Shown piece by piece: positions 43,939-51,995 of a stretch of 64,000 bases of DNA. This DNA comes from Dietzia aurantiaca (GTDB taxonomy: Bacteria; Actinomycetota; Actinomycetes; Mycobacteriales; Mycobacteriaceae). The stretch covers positions 42,736-106,735 of the forward strand of contig NZ_JAIFXZ010000004.1 in NCBI RefSeq assembly GCF_021033825.1, read 5' to 3'. The position numbers were made by a program, and so were the translations under genes. Position 1 is the first letter of the stretch. Each line of letters starts with the position of its first letter. Below the pieces are notes generated by a model. It made no database searches, had not been told where the DNA came from, and saw only the letters and a list, made by a program, of their open reading frames with translations.

Positions 43939-46497
43939 ATGACGTCGTACGAGCGAGACGGCGCCCGGTTCCGGGCCGGGTCCGGGTCCGGGTCCGGGTC
44001 CGGGTCCGGGTCCGGGATCATCCTCACCGACGAGATCCGCCACGCCCTCCAGCTCCTCCACAGCGGCCACGACCTCTTCCTCACCGGCAAGGCCGGGACC
44101 GGGAAGTCCACCCTCATCCGGCACTTCCTCGCCGAAACCGACCACCCCACCCTGGTAGCGGCACCTACCGGTATCGCCGCACTCAACGTCGGCGGCTATA
44201 CAATCCATCGGCTCTTCGGCTTCCATCCGAACCACACCGTGGAACACGTCCGCGGTCCCGCGTACCGGCCCGGCCGCTTCGCCACAGCCCTGTCCCGCGT
44301 GCGCACGCTCGTCCTCGACGAGGCCTCCATGATCCGCGCTGACGTGTTCGACATGATCTCCGTTGCCCTCGAGCGGTTCGGCCCCGACCCGACACTGCCG
44401 TTCGGCGGCGTCCAGGTGGTCCTGGTGGGAGATCTCTTCCAACTCCCGCCCGTGGTCCCGGAGAACGAGAAGTCGACCTTCACGACCGACTACGACACCC
44501 CGTACTTCTTCTCCGCCGCGCACTTCAGCCGCGACCACTTCCCCACCGTCGACCTCACCCACGTCTTCCGACAGTCCGGGGACCCCACACTCGCCACCAT
44601 CCTCAACTCGATACGTGAGGGAAGCCTCGTCGGCCACGCCCGAGCGAGGTTGAACGCGCGCACGGACCCAGACTTCGAACCCCCGGATGACGAGTTCTGG
44701 CTGACGTTGACCACCACCAACCGCATGGCCACGGCACGCAATCGCCGACGACTGGAGCGCATACCGGGGGCCGAGCTGGCGATGGAGGCCACCAGCACCG
44801 GCGACCTAACCGACTTCGAACCCCCGACGGCCAAGACGCTCAGCTTCAAGATCGGCGCACAGATCATGATGTTGACCAACGACCCGGCCGACCGGTGGGT
44901 CAACGGTTCGATCGGCCGCGTTCTCGATGTGACGTTCGGTCGACGTGGCGATCGGGACGAGCGCGGTCCCGTCGTCGTCGTCCGGTTCACCGGCGGGGAC
45001 GTCGCCGAGGTCGCGCTGCACACCTGGGACGTCACCCGCCCCGTCGCCTCCGGCGGCGCCATGCGACACGAGGTGGTCGGCACCTACACCCAATACCCCT
45101 TCGCGCTCGCGTGGGCGATCACCATCCACAAAAGTCAGGGGCAGACGCTCGACAAGCTGGTCGTGGACCTCAGCGGAGGCACCTTCGCCGCCGGCCAGCT
45201 CTACGTGGCCCTGAGCCGGTGCCGCACGCTCGACGGCCTGGTCCTCACCCGTCCGGTGCATGCGCGGGACCTCAAGACCGACCGGCGGATCACCCGCTTC
45301 CTGCGCTCCCCCGACACAGACGCCCCTCCTCGCCGATACTGCGCGATCGCCACCCTCACCGTCGGCGACGACGGCGTCCGCACGCGCCCACGGCCGGTGG
45401 AGCTCGCGGTCGCGTTCCCGGACGGCACCGCGGTCACCACACTCCTCAACCCGCAACGGGATATGGCCCGGGCACGCACGGAGTACGGCATCACCGTCTC
45501 GGACGTGCTGCTCGCACCCACGCTCCTCGAGGCGTGGACGCTGCTCGCACCGCTGCTCGACGGCCACACGCCGGTCGCGGTGGGCGCCGACCGGACGCTC
45601 GGCGAGGTGGAGTTCGAGCTCCGGCGGCTCGGCAGCGCGTCCCCGACGCCCCTCGGGGTCGACCTGCCCCCGCACCTGCTGACGCCGGCCGAGCGGGCTC
45701 GGACACGCGCGGCGTCGGCCCTCACCCGCGCGCGGACGGCGCTCGCGGCGCACGGCCGTCTGTGGCCTGACGATGGCGCCTCCGAGGCGTTCGACGCCGA
45801 TCTCGTGGAAGAGGCGGAGCTCGGGTACCTGCTCAGCCGCGATGTCGGGCTCACCACGCCGACATCGGACGTGCTCCCCCAGCTGTCGGCGATGTTGGCG
45901 GTCAGCGCCGACGTGGGGGCGTCTCTGTTGGATCGGTCAGGACGGGGGCGGGCGGTAGGAGGTGCAGGGGCCGGCGGGCCCGGCACCGAAGTCGTGCGCG
46001 GAGGCGACCACGATGATGACGACGACAACCACGACACTGTGGGCCTCACGGCCGGAGACCGTGAGCTCCGGAATGGCGCCCGGACTCTGGTGGCAGAGCA
46101 GATTCGCCACGCGGCGGAGCGGGTGACCGTCACCGCCGAACTGTGGTCACGACTGCAGACCGTTGCCGGGGTGCTCGGCGCCGACGTGACGAGCGGACTG
46201 CGCGCAGCGGCGGAGGCCGAGGCGGAGACGGTGCTCAGGCCCGGGACCCGGGTGTGCTTCACCGGTAGTGCACTCGACCACGACGGCGTTCTCCTCTCTC
46301 GCGAGGAGATGGAGGCGCTGGCGGCGCGGGTGGGCCTCGAGCCGGTATCGAACGTCACCAAGGCGCGCTGCGACGTCCTGGTCGTGGCGGAGCCCGGGAC
46401 CCAGTCGACGAAGGCGCGCAATGCGCAGAAATGGGCGAAGCCCATCCTGTCGGCGGCGGAGTTCCTGACCTGGGCCCGCGGGCCGGGGCCCGGCTAG
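43939..46497 (+). CDS. Pif1-type superfamily 1B DNA helicase with C-terminal BRCT domain
   Basis: Predicted ATP-dependent DNA helicase of 852 residues; AGGAGA lies 3 bases before the ATG. The Pif1-like core (about 28-455) has Walker A GKAGTGKST, PTGIAALNVGGYTIHRLF, Walker B LVLDEASMIRADV, VGDLFQLPPV, and the UvrD-C2-like end AWAITIHKSQGQTLDKL with YVALSRCRTLDGL. Residues about 465-575 faintly recall a degenerate RNase H-fold exonuclease. An Asp-rich linker (DHDDDDDNHD) leads to a BRCT domain (about 770-848) starting TRVCFTGSALDHDG. A (Ser-Gly)6 repeat occupies residues 15-26. The role may be replication or repair. Confidence 0.88.
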   Translation: MTSYERDGARFRAGSGSGSGSGSGSGIILTDEIRHALQLLHSGHDLFLTGKAGTGKSTLIRHFLAETDHPTLVAAPTGIAALNVGGYTIHRLFGFHPNHTVEHVRGPAYRPGRFATALSRVRTLVLDEASMIRADVFDMISVALERFGPDPTLPFGGVQVVLVGDLFQLPPVVPENEKSTFTTDYDTPYFFSAAHFSRDHFPTVDLTHVFRQSGDPTLATILNSIREGSLVGHARARLNARTDPDFEPPDDEFWLTLTTTNRMATARNRRRLERIPGAELAMEATSTGDLTDFEPPTAKTLSFKIGAQIMMLTNDPADRWVNGSIGRVLDVTFGRRGDRDERGPVVVVRFTGGDVAEVALHTWDVTRPVASGGAMRHEVVGTYTQYPFALAWAITIHKSQGQTLDKLVVDLSGGTFAAGQLYVALSRCRTLDGLVLTRPVHARDLKTDRRITRFLRSPDTDAPPRRYCAIATLTVGDDGVRTRPRPVELAVAFPDGTAVTTLLNPQRDMARARTEYGITVSDVLLAPTLLEAWTLLAPLLDGHTPVAVGADRTLGEVEFELRRLGSASPTPLGVDLPPHLLTPAERARTRAASALTRARTALAAHGRLWPDDGASEAFDADLVEEAELGYLLSRDVGLTTPTSDVLPQLSAMLAVSADVGASLLDRSGRGRAVGGAGAGGPGTEVVRGGDHDDDDDNHDTVGLTAGDRELRNGARTLVAEQIRHAAERVTVTAELWSRLQTVAGVLGADVTSGLRAAAEAEAETVLRPGTRVCFTGSALDHDGVLLSREEMEALAARVGLEPVSNVTKARCDVLVVAEPGTQSTKARNAQKWAKPILSAAEFLTWARGPGPG
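43981..44016 (+). repeat. Tandem hexanucleotide repeat (TCCGGG)6
   Basis: Six perfect TCCGGG units in frame near the 5' end of the helicase gene, preceded by one imperfect copy. Each unit encodes Ser-Gly, so changes in copy number would alter linker length without shifting the frame. Confidence 0.95.
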
Positions 46498-48062
46498 AGC
46501 GTGACGGTCAGCGGCTCACCCACCATGTCCGCGACCGCGCGGAACGCCATCGCCATCCCCGAACCGAGCGGCACGCCGGGCCCAGGGTAGGCCTCGCCGG
46601 AGACGGACGCGGAGGAGTTCCCGGCCGCGTACAGGCCCGCGATGGGCCGGCCCTCGGTGTCGAGGACGGCGCCGTTGACGTCGATCACCGCGCCGCCCTT
46701 CGTTCCCAGGTCGCCCAGCACCAGCCGGACCGCGTGCAGGCGCTCTCCGCCCACCGGGCGCAGGCACCCCTGCGCGGTCGAGGCGCCCACGAAGAAGCGA
46801 CCATAGGGGTCCTCGCCACGGTGGTGGTCCGCGTCCTCCCCCCGCTCGGCGAACTCGTTGAAGCGGTCGACGCTCGCGCGCAGGGCTGCAGGATCGAGAC
46901 CCGTGGCCCGGGCGAGCTCCTCCACGCTGCCGGCGGTGTGCCAGAGACCGGCCGCGCGAAGATCGTCCGCGCCCGGTGCGGGGATACAGATCGCCGGGAA
47001 GCCTCCGGCTTCCGCGTCGTCGAAGACGAACCAGAAGTCGTCGCCCGCCCCGTCTGCCATCCGAGCGCGCATCTGACGTCCCATCTGGTCGTACGGCAGC
47101 AATTCGTTGGCGAACCGACGACCGGTGCCGTCGACGATGAGTCCGGACCGGAATCCCAGGGTGAAGGCCGCGTGCCCGTTGGGGAACAGGGTCGCCGGGC
47201 ACCACCACGACTGGTCGAGCAGGTCGAGCCGGGCGCCGACATCCTCGAACATGCGGACCGCATCCCCGGATCCGGTGTCGGGGTGCGACGAGGACCAGTC
47301 GGCGGTGGGCATCTGCTGCAGCCGCTCACGGAGCTCGGCGGATCGCTCGAAGCCACCGGCCGCGACGAGCACCCCGCGCCGGGCTCCCAGCGTCCGCCGC
47401 TCTCCGTTCTGGTCCACCGCCACCCCGGTCACCCGTCCGTCGGCGTCGCGGATCAGTTCGCGGGCGGCGCTCGAGAGCCGCAACTCGGCGTTGTCCATCG
47501 CATCCATCGCCAGCACGAGGCGGGCCACCCACGCACGGCCGCCCTCGAGACGGGTGGTGTCCTCGTCGGCGGCGAACTGGTCCACGGGCACCGCCGATCG
47601 GACATCGGAGACCCTGGCCCCGACCTCGACCCCCTTGATCGGCTTCGGGTAGATGCTCCGGCCCACCTCCTGGCGGCCCGGGGCGTCGAAGTAGTCCGGG
47701 AACGCCTGGAAACGCATCGGGATCCCGAGCTCGTCCTGCAGGAACTCCACGACCGCCGGGCCGGTGCTCAGGAAGGCGTCCTGCACCTGCTGATCCGTGC
47801 GATCGCCCACCACGGCCCTGAAATACGTCCGCCCACGCTCGACGGAGTCCTCGAGTCCGTCGCGGGCCAGGACAGGGTTGCCGGGCAGCCACACGGCCCC
47901 ACCCGAGTACGCCGACGTCCCACCGAACCGGTCGGTCTTCTCGACGAGGCACGTGGACAATCCGCGGGAGGCCGCGGCCGCGGCGCCGAACAACGCCGCC
48001 ACACCGGACCCCACGACCACCACGTCGTATTCCGCGTCGAATGTTCCGTCCTGAACTGTCAC
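46494..48062 (-). CDS. 3-ketosteroid-delta1-dehydrogenase-like flavoprotein (KstD family)
   Basis: Predicted FAD enzyme of 522 residues that would introduce the C1-C2 double bond into 3-ketosteroids. It has the FAD motif EYDVVVVGSGVAAL (GSG at 18-20), VEKTDRFGGTSAYSGG and the C-terminal GLYAAGNSSASVSGEAYPGPG. Tyrosines at the three KstD active-site positions are present (in FPDYF, LLPYDQ and GEAYPGPG), as is a following Gly. Related fumarate reductase-like enzymes cannot be excluded. The GTG start follows GAGGAAC. A KstR-type operator lies 32 bases upstream. Its stop interlocks with that of the helicase gene (CTAG). Confidence 0.8.
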   Translation of the reverse strand: MTVQDGTFDAEYDVVVVGSGVAALFGAAAAASRGLSTCLVEKTDRFGGTSAYSGGAVWLPGNPVLARDGLEDSVERGRTYFRAVVGDRTDQQVQDAFLSTGPAVVEFLQDELGIPMRFQAFPDYFDAPGRQEVGRSIYPKPIKGVEVGARVSDVRSAVPVDQFAADEDTTRLEGGRAWVARLVLAMDAMDNAELRLSSAARELIRDADGRVTGVAVDQNGERRTLGARRGVLVAAGGFERSAELRERLQQMPTADWSSSHPDTGSGDAVRMFEDVGARLDLLDQSWWCPATLFPNGHAAFTLGFRSGLIVDGTGRRFANELLPYDQMGRQMRARMADGAGDDFWFVFDDAEAGGFPAICIPAPGADDLRAAGLWHTAGSVEELARATGLDPAALRASVDRFNEFAERGEDADHHRGEDPYGRFFVGASTAQGCLRPVGGERLHAVRLVLGDLGTKGGAVIDVNGAVLDTEGRPIAGLYAAGNSSASVSGEAYPGPGVPLGSGMAMAFRAVADMVGEPLTVTL

Positions 48063-48093
48063 GGTATGTTCCTCGTCTTCCGTCCGCCATTTG

Positions 48094-48107
48094 TAGAACA
48101 CGTTTCA
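48094..48107. promoter_or_regulatory. KstR-type operator
   Basis: TAGAACACGTTTCA matches TNNAACNNGTTNNA, the published binding motif of KstR, the TetR repressor of cholesterol catabolism in mycobacteria and rhodococci. It lies in the 138-base divergent gap, 32 bases before the KstD-like gene and about 95 before the DUF3253 gene. Confidence 0.65.
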
Positions 48108-48200
48108 GTGCCCCATCGCGACGATAGCACCGGCCCAGCCCGGCCCCGCGGAAAAGCTGATCGCCGCCGCGCTGCGACGCGCACAGGCATGATCGACGGG

Positions 48201-48725
48201 ATGACCGACGATCAGCCCGGCCGGGACCGCAGAGTGGAACACACCGATGACGGGCGCTACGTCGTGGTGGGTGGACGGCGGTGGCGCGCCACCGATCCGT
48301 CCATCCCGGAGAAGCTGCGTGTCGAGCTGGTCCGCGCGCTCATGGCCGGGCGCCGCGGCGTGAAGAGGCACGGTGACGCGGCACGGGTGGTGGTGCACGA
48401 CGCGAAGGTCGCCCTGGGCGAACGCGGCGATCCGTGGTGGGAGCCGACGGAGGACGGGACGCGCCAGCGACTCGGGGCCGCCATCAGGACACTTCTGCGC
48501 GCCCGGGGCACCGGATCGATCTGCCCTTCCGATGCGGCCCGGGTTGCCGGTGGGGATCGGTGGCGCGAACTCATGGACACGGCTCGGTCGGTCGCCTTCG
48601 ACCTCCGGGGGCGAGGCATGGTGGCGGTGACGCAGAAGGGTCAGCGGGTCGACGGTACCGAGGTGAGGGGGCCGATCCGCCTCGTCGCGGACTCCGCGCT
48701 GGAATTCGCCGACACCACTGAGTGA
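48201..48725 (+). CDS. DUF3253 domain protein
   Basis: Function unknown. The 174-residue product has an N-terminal segment GRYVVVGGRRWRATDPSIPEKLRVELVRALM resembling a small conserved module of about 80 residues. A DUF3253-type winged-helix-like domain follows at about 90-165 (LGAAIRTLLRARGTGSICPSDAARVAGGDRW, then RRGMVAVTQKG-like GRGMVAVTQKG). DUF3253 proteins are presumed nucleic-acid-binding. I prefer the ATG at 48201 because CATGAT lies 7 bases before it; the ATG at 48189 is an alternative. It diverges from the KstD-like gene. Confidence 0.75.
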   Translation: MTDDQPGRDRRVEHTDDGRYVVVGGRRWRATDPSIPEKLRVELVRALMAGRRGVKRHGDAARVVVHDAKVALGERGDPWWEPTEDGTRQRLGAAIRTLLRARGTGSICPSDAARVAGGDRWRELMDTARSVAFDLRGRGMVAVTQKGQRVDGTEVRGPIRLVADSALEFADTTE

Positions 48726-48777
48726 ATCGACGCGAACGGATGAGCCGCGAGCCCGGCGGAGTGCACTCCTTTCCTTG

Positions 48778-48795
48778 TAAGCTACTCGTTGGTAG
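48778..48795 (+). promoter_or_regulatory. Promoter with overlapping inverted repeat for the acyl-CoA dehydrogenase gene
   Basis: TAAGCT (48778-48783) is a -10-like hexamer. Overlapping it is CTAC-TCGTTG-GTAG (48782-48795), a short inverted repeat placed where a repressor would block polymerase. The leader would be about 95 bases. Confidence 0.35.
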
Positions 48796-48884
48796 TAGTC
48801 CACCACCCTGAGGCCCCGCTCCTCTGACGGCACGTCCAGCCGCAGCGATTCGAGCGGCGGATCGACCATTGGAAAGGCAGACCT

Positions 48885-50042
48885 TTGCGCCGCACTGTGT
48901 TCGACGAAGACCACGAGGCCTTCCGCCAGACCCTCCGCTCCTTCATCGAGTCCGAGGTGACCCCCCACTTCGAGGAGTGGTATGAGGCCGGGATCGTCCC
49001 CCGCGAGTTCTACTACAAGCTCGCCGACCTCGGCCTGTTCGGTATCACGGTGGACGAGGAGTACGGCGGCGCAGGCCTCGACACCCACAAGTTCGAGGCC
49101 ATCCAGACCGAGGAAATCACCCGGGCCGGCGTGACCTTCGGCGGATCCAACGTCCACGTCGCGCTCTGCCTGCCCTACCTCAAGATGCTCGCCACGGAGG
49201 AGCAGAAGAAGCGCTACTTCCCCAAGTTCGTCTCCGGCGAGGAGATGTGGGCCATCGCCATGACCGAGCCCGGCACCGGCTCGGACCTGGCGGGTATGAA
49301 GACCACCGCGAAGCTCTCCGAGGACGGCACGCACTACATCCTCAACGGCGCCAAGACCTTCATCACCGGCGGCGTCCACGCCGACCGGATGATCGTGTGC
49401 GCCCGCACCTCCGCTCCGCGTGAGGACGACCGCCGGTTCGGGATCTCCCTGCTCGCCGTGCAGACGTCACTCGAGGGCTACTCGGTGGGCCGCAAGCTCG
49501 ACAAGGTGGGCCTCAAGACCTCGGACACCGCGGAACTCTCGTTCACCGACGTCAAGGTGCCGGTCGAGGACCTGCTGGGCGAGGAGAACCGCGGCTTCAA
49601 CTACCTGGGTCAGAACCTGCCGTCCGAGCGCTGGGGCATCGCCTTCGGTGCCTACGGTCAGGCCGCCGCGGCCGTCCGCTTCGCGCAGGAGTACGTGGAG
49701 CAGCGCGAGGTGTTCGGCAAGACCGTCGCCTCGTTCCAGAACACCAAGTTCGAGCTCGCGGCGTGCAAGGCCAAGGTCGACGCGGCCCAGGCCGTCGCCG
49801 ACCGCGCCCTCGAGGCCCTCGACGTCGGCGAGCTCACGCCCGCCGAGGCCGCCTCGGCCAAGCTGTTCTGCACCGAGGTCGCGGCCGAGGTCATCGACCG
49901 CTGCCTCCAGCTCCACGGTGGTTACGGCTTCATCAACGAGTACCCGATCGCACGCCTGTACTCGGACAACCGCGTCAACCGCATCTACGGCGGCACCAAC
50001 GAGGTCATGAAGACCATCATCGCCAAGGACATGGGACTGTAA
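48885..50042 (+). CDS. Acyl-CoA dehydrogenase
   Basis: FAD-dependent enzyme of 385 residues that desaturates acyl-CoA in beta-oxidation. It has the three-domain ACAD layout with the FAD-site signatures MTEPGTGSDLAGMKTTA and FITGGVHAD, and the C-terminal LHGGYGFINEYPIARLYSDN with IYGGTNEVMK. The Glu seen at the medium-chain catalytic position is Gly here. A Glu in LPSERWGIAF could serve instead, as in isovaleryl- and long-chain-type enzymes. The TTG start follows GGAAAGG by 7 bases. Substrate unknown; proximity to the KstD-like gene hints at steroid or branched substrates. Confidence 0.9.
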   Translation: MRRTVFDEDHEAFRQTLRSFIESEVTPHFEEWYEAGIVPREFYYKLADLGLFGITVDEEYGGAGLDTHKFEAIQTEEITRAGVTFGGSNVHVALCLPYLKMLATEEQKKRYFPKFVSGEEMWAIAMTEPGTGSDLAGMKTTAKLSEDGTHYILNGAKTFITGGVHADRMIVCARTSAPREDDRRFGISLLAVQTSLEGYSVGRKLDKVGLKTSDTAELSFTDVKVPVEDLLGEENRGFNYLGQNLPSERWGIAFGAYGQAAAAVRFAQEYVEQREVFGKTVASFQNTKFELAACKAKVDAAQAVADRALEALDVGELTPAEAASAKLFCTEVAAEVIDRCLQLHGGYGFINEYPIARLYSDNRVNRIYGGTNEVMKTIIAKDMGL

Positions 50043-50073
50043 CCACGGGTCCGCGCCTGGCTGCGCGTCGCCC

Positions 50074-50106
50074 GGGGCCCCGACCGCTCACCGCGGTCGG
50101 GGCCCC
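50074..50106 (+). terminator. Terminator of the acyl-CoA dehydrogenase gene
   Basis: A 14-bp perfect stem (GGGGCCCCGACCGC and its complement) around a 5-base loop, about 30 bases past the stop, followed by CGTTT. Confidence 0.8.
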
Positions 50107-50140
50107 GCGCCGTTTCCGCCGCCCGTCTCGGTGTACGCGA

Positions 50141-50172
50141 GAACCCCCGGCGCGGGTCCGCGCCGGGGGTTC
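50141..50172 (-). terminator. Terminator of the ctaC-ctaF transcript
   Basis: A 14-bp perfect stem (GAACCCCCGGCGCG and its complement) with a 4-base loop, 22 bases beyond the ctaF stop on the minus strand. Confidence 0.8.
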
Positions 50173-50194
50173 CACGGGGTCGTTCACACCGGGA

Positions 50195-50611
50195 TCAGTG
50201 CTTCTCGCGACCCCAGTGGTACTCGAAGACCAGGCCGCAGACGGTGATGATCACGGCGGTGCCGCCGCCGATGATGACCCACCAGTTCCAGAACGCCAGC
50301 CCGTAGCCCACGACGAAGACCGAGAAGGCCACGAGGAACGGCCAGAGGCTGTGCGGGCTGAAGAAGCCCAGCTCGCCGGCACCATCGGAGACCTCGGCCT
50401 CCTCGTAGTCCTCGGGAAGTGTGCTGATACGACGGGCCACGAAGCGCAGGTAGCCACCGATGAGCAGGCTCAGGCCGGCCGAGAGGATGAAGGCCGTGGT
50501 GCCCACCCACTCCACGCCGGTGCGGGAGGTGCCGGTCAGATAGCCGTACCCGATTCCCAAGACGGCGAGGAAGATAAACAGCCCGTCGAAGATTCTTACT
50601 GTTGCGTTCAT
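50195..50611 (-). CDS. ctaF: Actinobacterial cytochrome c oxidase subunit IV CtaF
   Basis: Small membrane subunit specific to the actinobacterial aa3 oxidase. The 138-residue protein has four membrane segments (about 7-27, 36-56, 86-107 and 110-130) and the family sequence PEDYEEAEVSDGAGELGFFSPHSLWP in the central loop. It follows ctaC by 38 bases on the same strand, as in M. tuberculosis Rv2200c-Rv2199c. It ends at a strong terminator. Confidence 0.95.
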   Translation of the reverse strand: MNATVRIFDGLFIFLAVLGIGYGYLTGTSRTGVEWVGTTAFILSAGLSLLIGGYLRFVARRISTLPEDYEEAEVSDGAGELGFFSPHSLWPFLVAFSVFVVGYGLAFWNWWVIIGGGTAVIITVCGLVFEYHWGREKH

Positions 50612-50649
50612 CGCTTAAGGAGTCCTTCGCGTGATACCCGGGAGAGACG

Positions 50650-51768
50650 TCAGTTGGCCGACGCGTTCTCGATGATGTTGTTCTGGTCACGCGTATCGCT
50701 ACGGCCCGTCTTGAACGGGGACGTGGACGTGGCGTACGGCGTCTGGCCGATCTCCTGCAGCGCCTCGGCATTGCTGGCCGTCGGGTTGTCCTGACGGAAC
50801 TGGATGTACTGGGCGAAGTCCTCCGGGGAGACCGCCCGCAGCTCGAAGTTCATCATCGCGTGGTAGACGCCACACATCTCGGCGCAACGTCCGACGAAGG
50901 CGCCCTCGCTGTCGATCTGCTCGACCTGGAACATGCTCAGCTGCTGGTTGCGGCCGGGGTGCGGCATGACGTCCAGCTTGTAGATGAACTCGGGGATCCA
51001 GAACGAGTGGATCACGTCGGCCGAGGCGAGGCGGAACTCGATCCGGGTATCGGTCGGAACCACCAGTACCGGGACCTCCTCGGAGGTGCCGACGGTCTCG
51101 ATGTTGTTGTAGTGCAGGTACGACTTGTCCTCCGCGAGGCGGCCGTGGATCGGGCCACCCGCGGCGGGCATTCCCTCGTGACCGAGAGCCTCACGCTGTT
51201 CGTCGGAGAGCACGCCGGCCTCCTCGGCCTGGCGGGTCGCCTCCTCGTTGGTGCCGTCCGCGATGGTCACACCGTCGACGTCGACCTTGTTGTAACCGAA
51301 CTTCCAGTTCCACTGGAACGCGGTCACGTCGACGCGGACCCCCACCTCGTCCTCGGGACGCAGGTCGAGCACCTTGTTCTGCGTGATGACGGTGAAGTAG
51401 AAGAGGATCGAGATGATCACGAACGGCACTGCCGTGTAGATCAACTCGAGCGGCACGTTGTACGCCGTCTGACGGGGGAACTCCCCGTTGTCGTTCTTCT
51501 TCTTTCGATGGAATGCCATCGACCAGAAGATGAGGCCCCACACGAAGAAGCCGACGATCAGCGACGTGATGACGGTGCCCGTCCAGAACTCACGAATCGC
51601 GACGCCCTCGGGGGTGATCCCGGTGGGGAACCCGAAGTTGATCGTCTGGTTCCACCACTTGTTGTCGGTGTGGAGGCTACAACCGGACAACAGCAAGCCC
51701 AATGTGCCGAGAGACACAGCCAGTGTCGCCCTGCGCGTCCGACGACGCCCGTCACGCTGTTCCACCAT
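50650..51768 (-). CDS. ctaC: Cytochrome c oxidase subunit II CtaC
   Basis: CuA-containing subunit that passes electrons from QcrC to the oxidase core. The 372-residue protein has a lipoprotein signal with lipobox LSGC (Cys30), two membrane segments (about 70-95 and 120-142) and a CuA cupredoxin domain with FVGRCAEMCGVYHAMM, plus the upstream SADVIHSFWIPEF His. An insert of about 45 residues with EEATRQAEEAG, absent from proteobacterial homologues, marks the actinobacterial type. AGGAAGG precedes the ATG. Subunit I (ctaD) is not in this window. Confidence 0.95.
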   Translation of the reverse strand: MVEQRDGRRRTRRATLAVSLGTLGLLLSGCSLHTDNKWWNQTINFGFPTGITPEGVAIREFWTGTVITSLIVGFFVWGLIFWSMAFHRKKKNDNGEFPRQTAYNVPLELIYTAVPFVIISILFYFTVITQNKVLDLRPEDEVGVRVDVTAFQWNWKFGYNKVDVDGVTIADGTNEEATRQAEEAGVLSDEQREALGHEGMPAAGGPIHGRLAEDKSYLHYNNIETVGTSEEVPVLVVPTDTRIEFRLASADVIHSFWIPEFIYKLDVMPHPGRNQQLSMFQVEQIDSEGAFVGRCAEMCGVYHAMMNFELRAVSPEDFAQYIQFRQDNPTASNAEALQEIGQTPYATSTSPFKTGRSDTRDQNNIIENASAN

Positions 51769-51917
51769 CACGCCTTCCTGATCAGCGGCACCGACCACAT
51801 GGCCGGGACACCTAAGAAGAGTAGACCACGACTCTCAGTTTGGATGCCGCGGGTCCGGCAATTCACCCGATGCGCCCCCGCGCCGTCCGCCGGAGCGGTA
51901 CGGGGGCCCGGGACCAG

Positions 51918-51923
51918 TAGTAT
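51918..51923 (+). promoter_or_regulatory. -10 box for asnB
   Basis: TAGTAT on the plus strand, predicting a leader of about 65 bases with GAGG 10 bases before the ATG. A TACTCT on the minus strand at 51823-51818 may serve ctaC. Confidence 0.4.
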
Positions 51924-51995
51924 TCGAACCCGTCGCGGTCCGTCCTTGCGGGCCCTGCTCCATTACCGACTTCCGATCGACGAGGTACCCGACGC

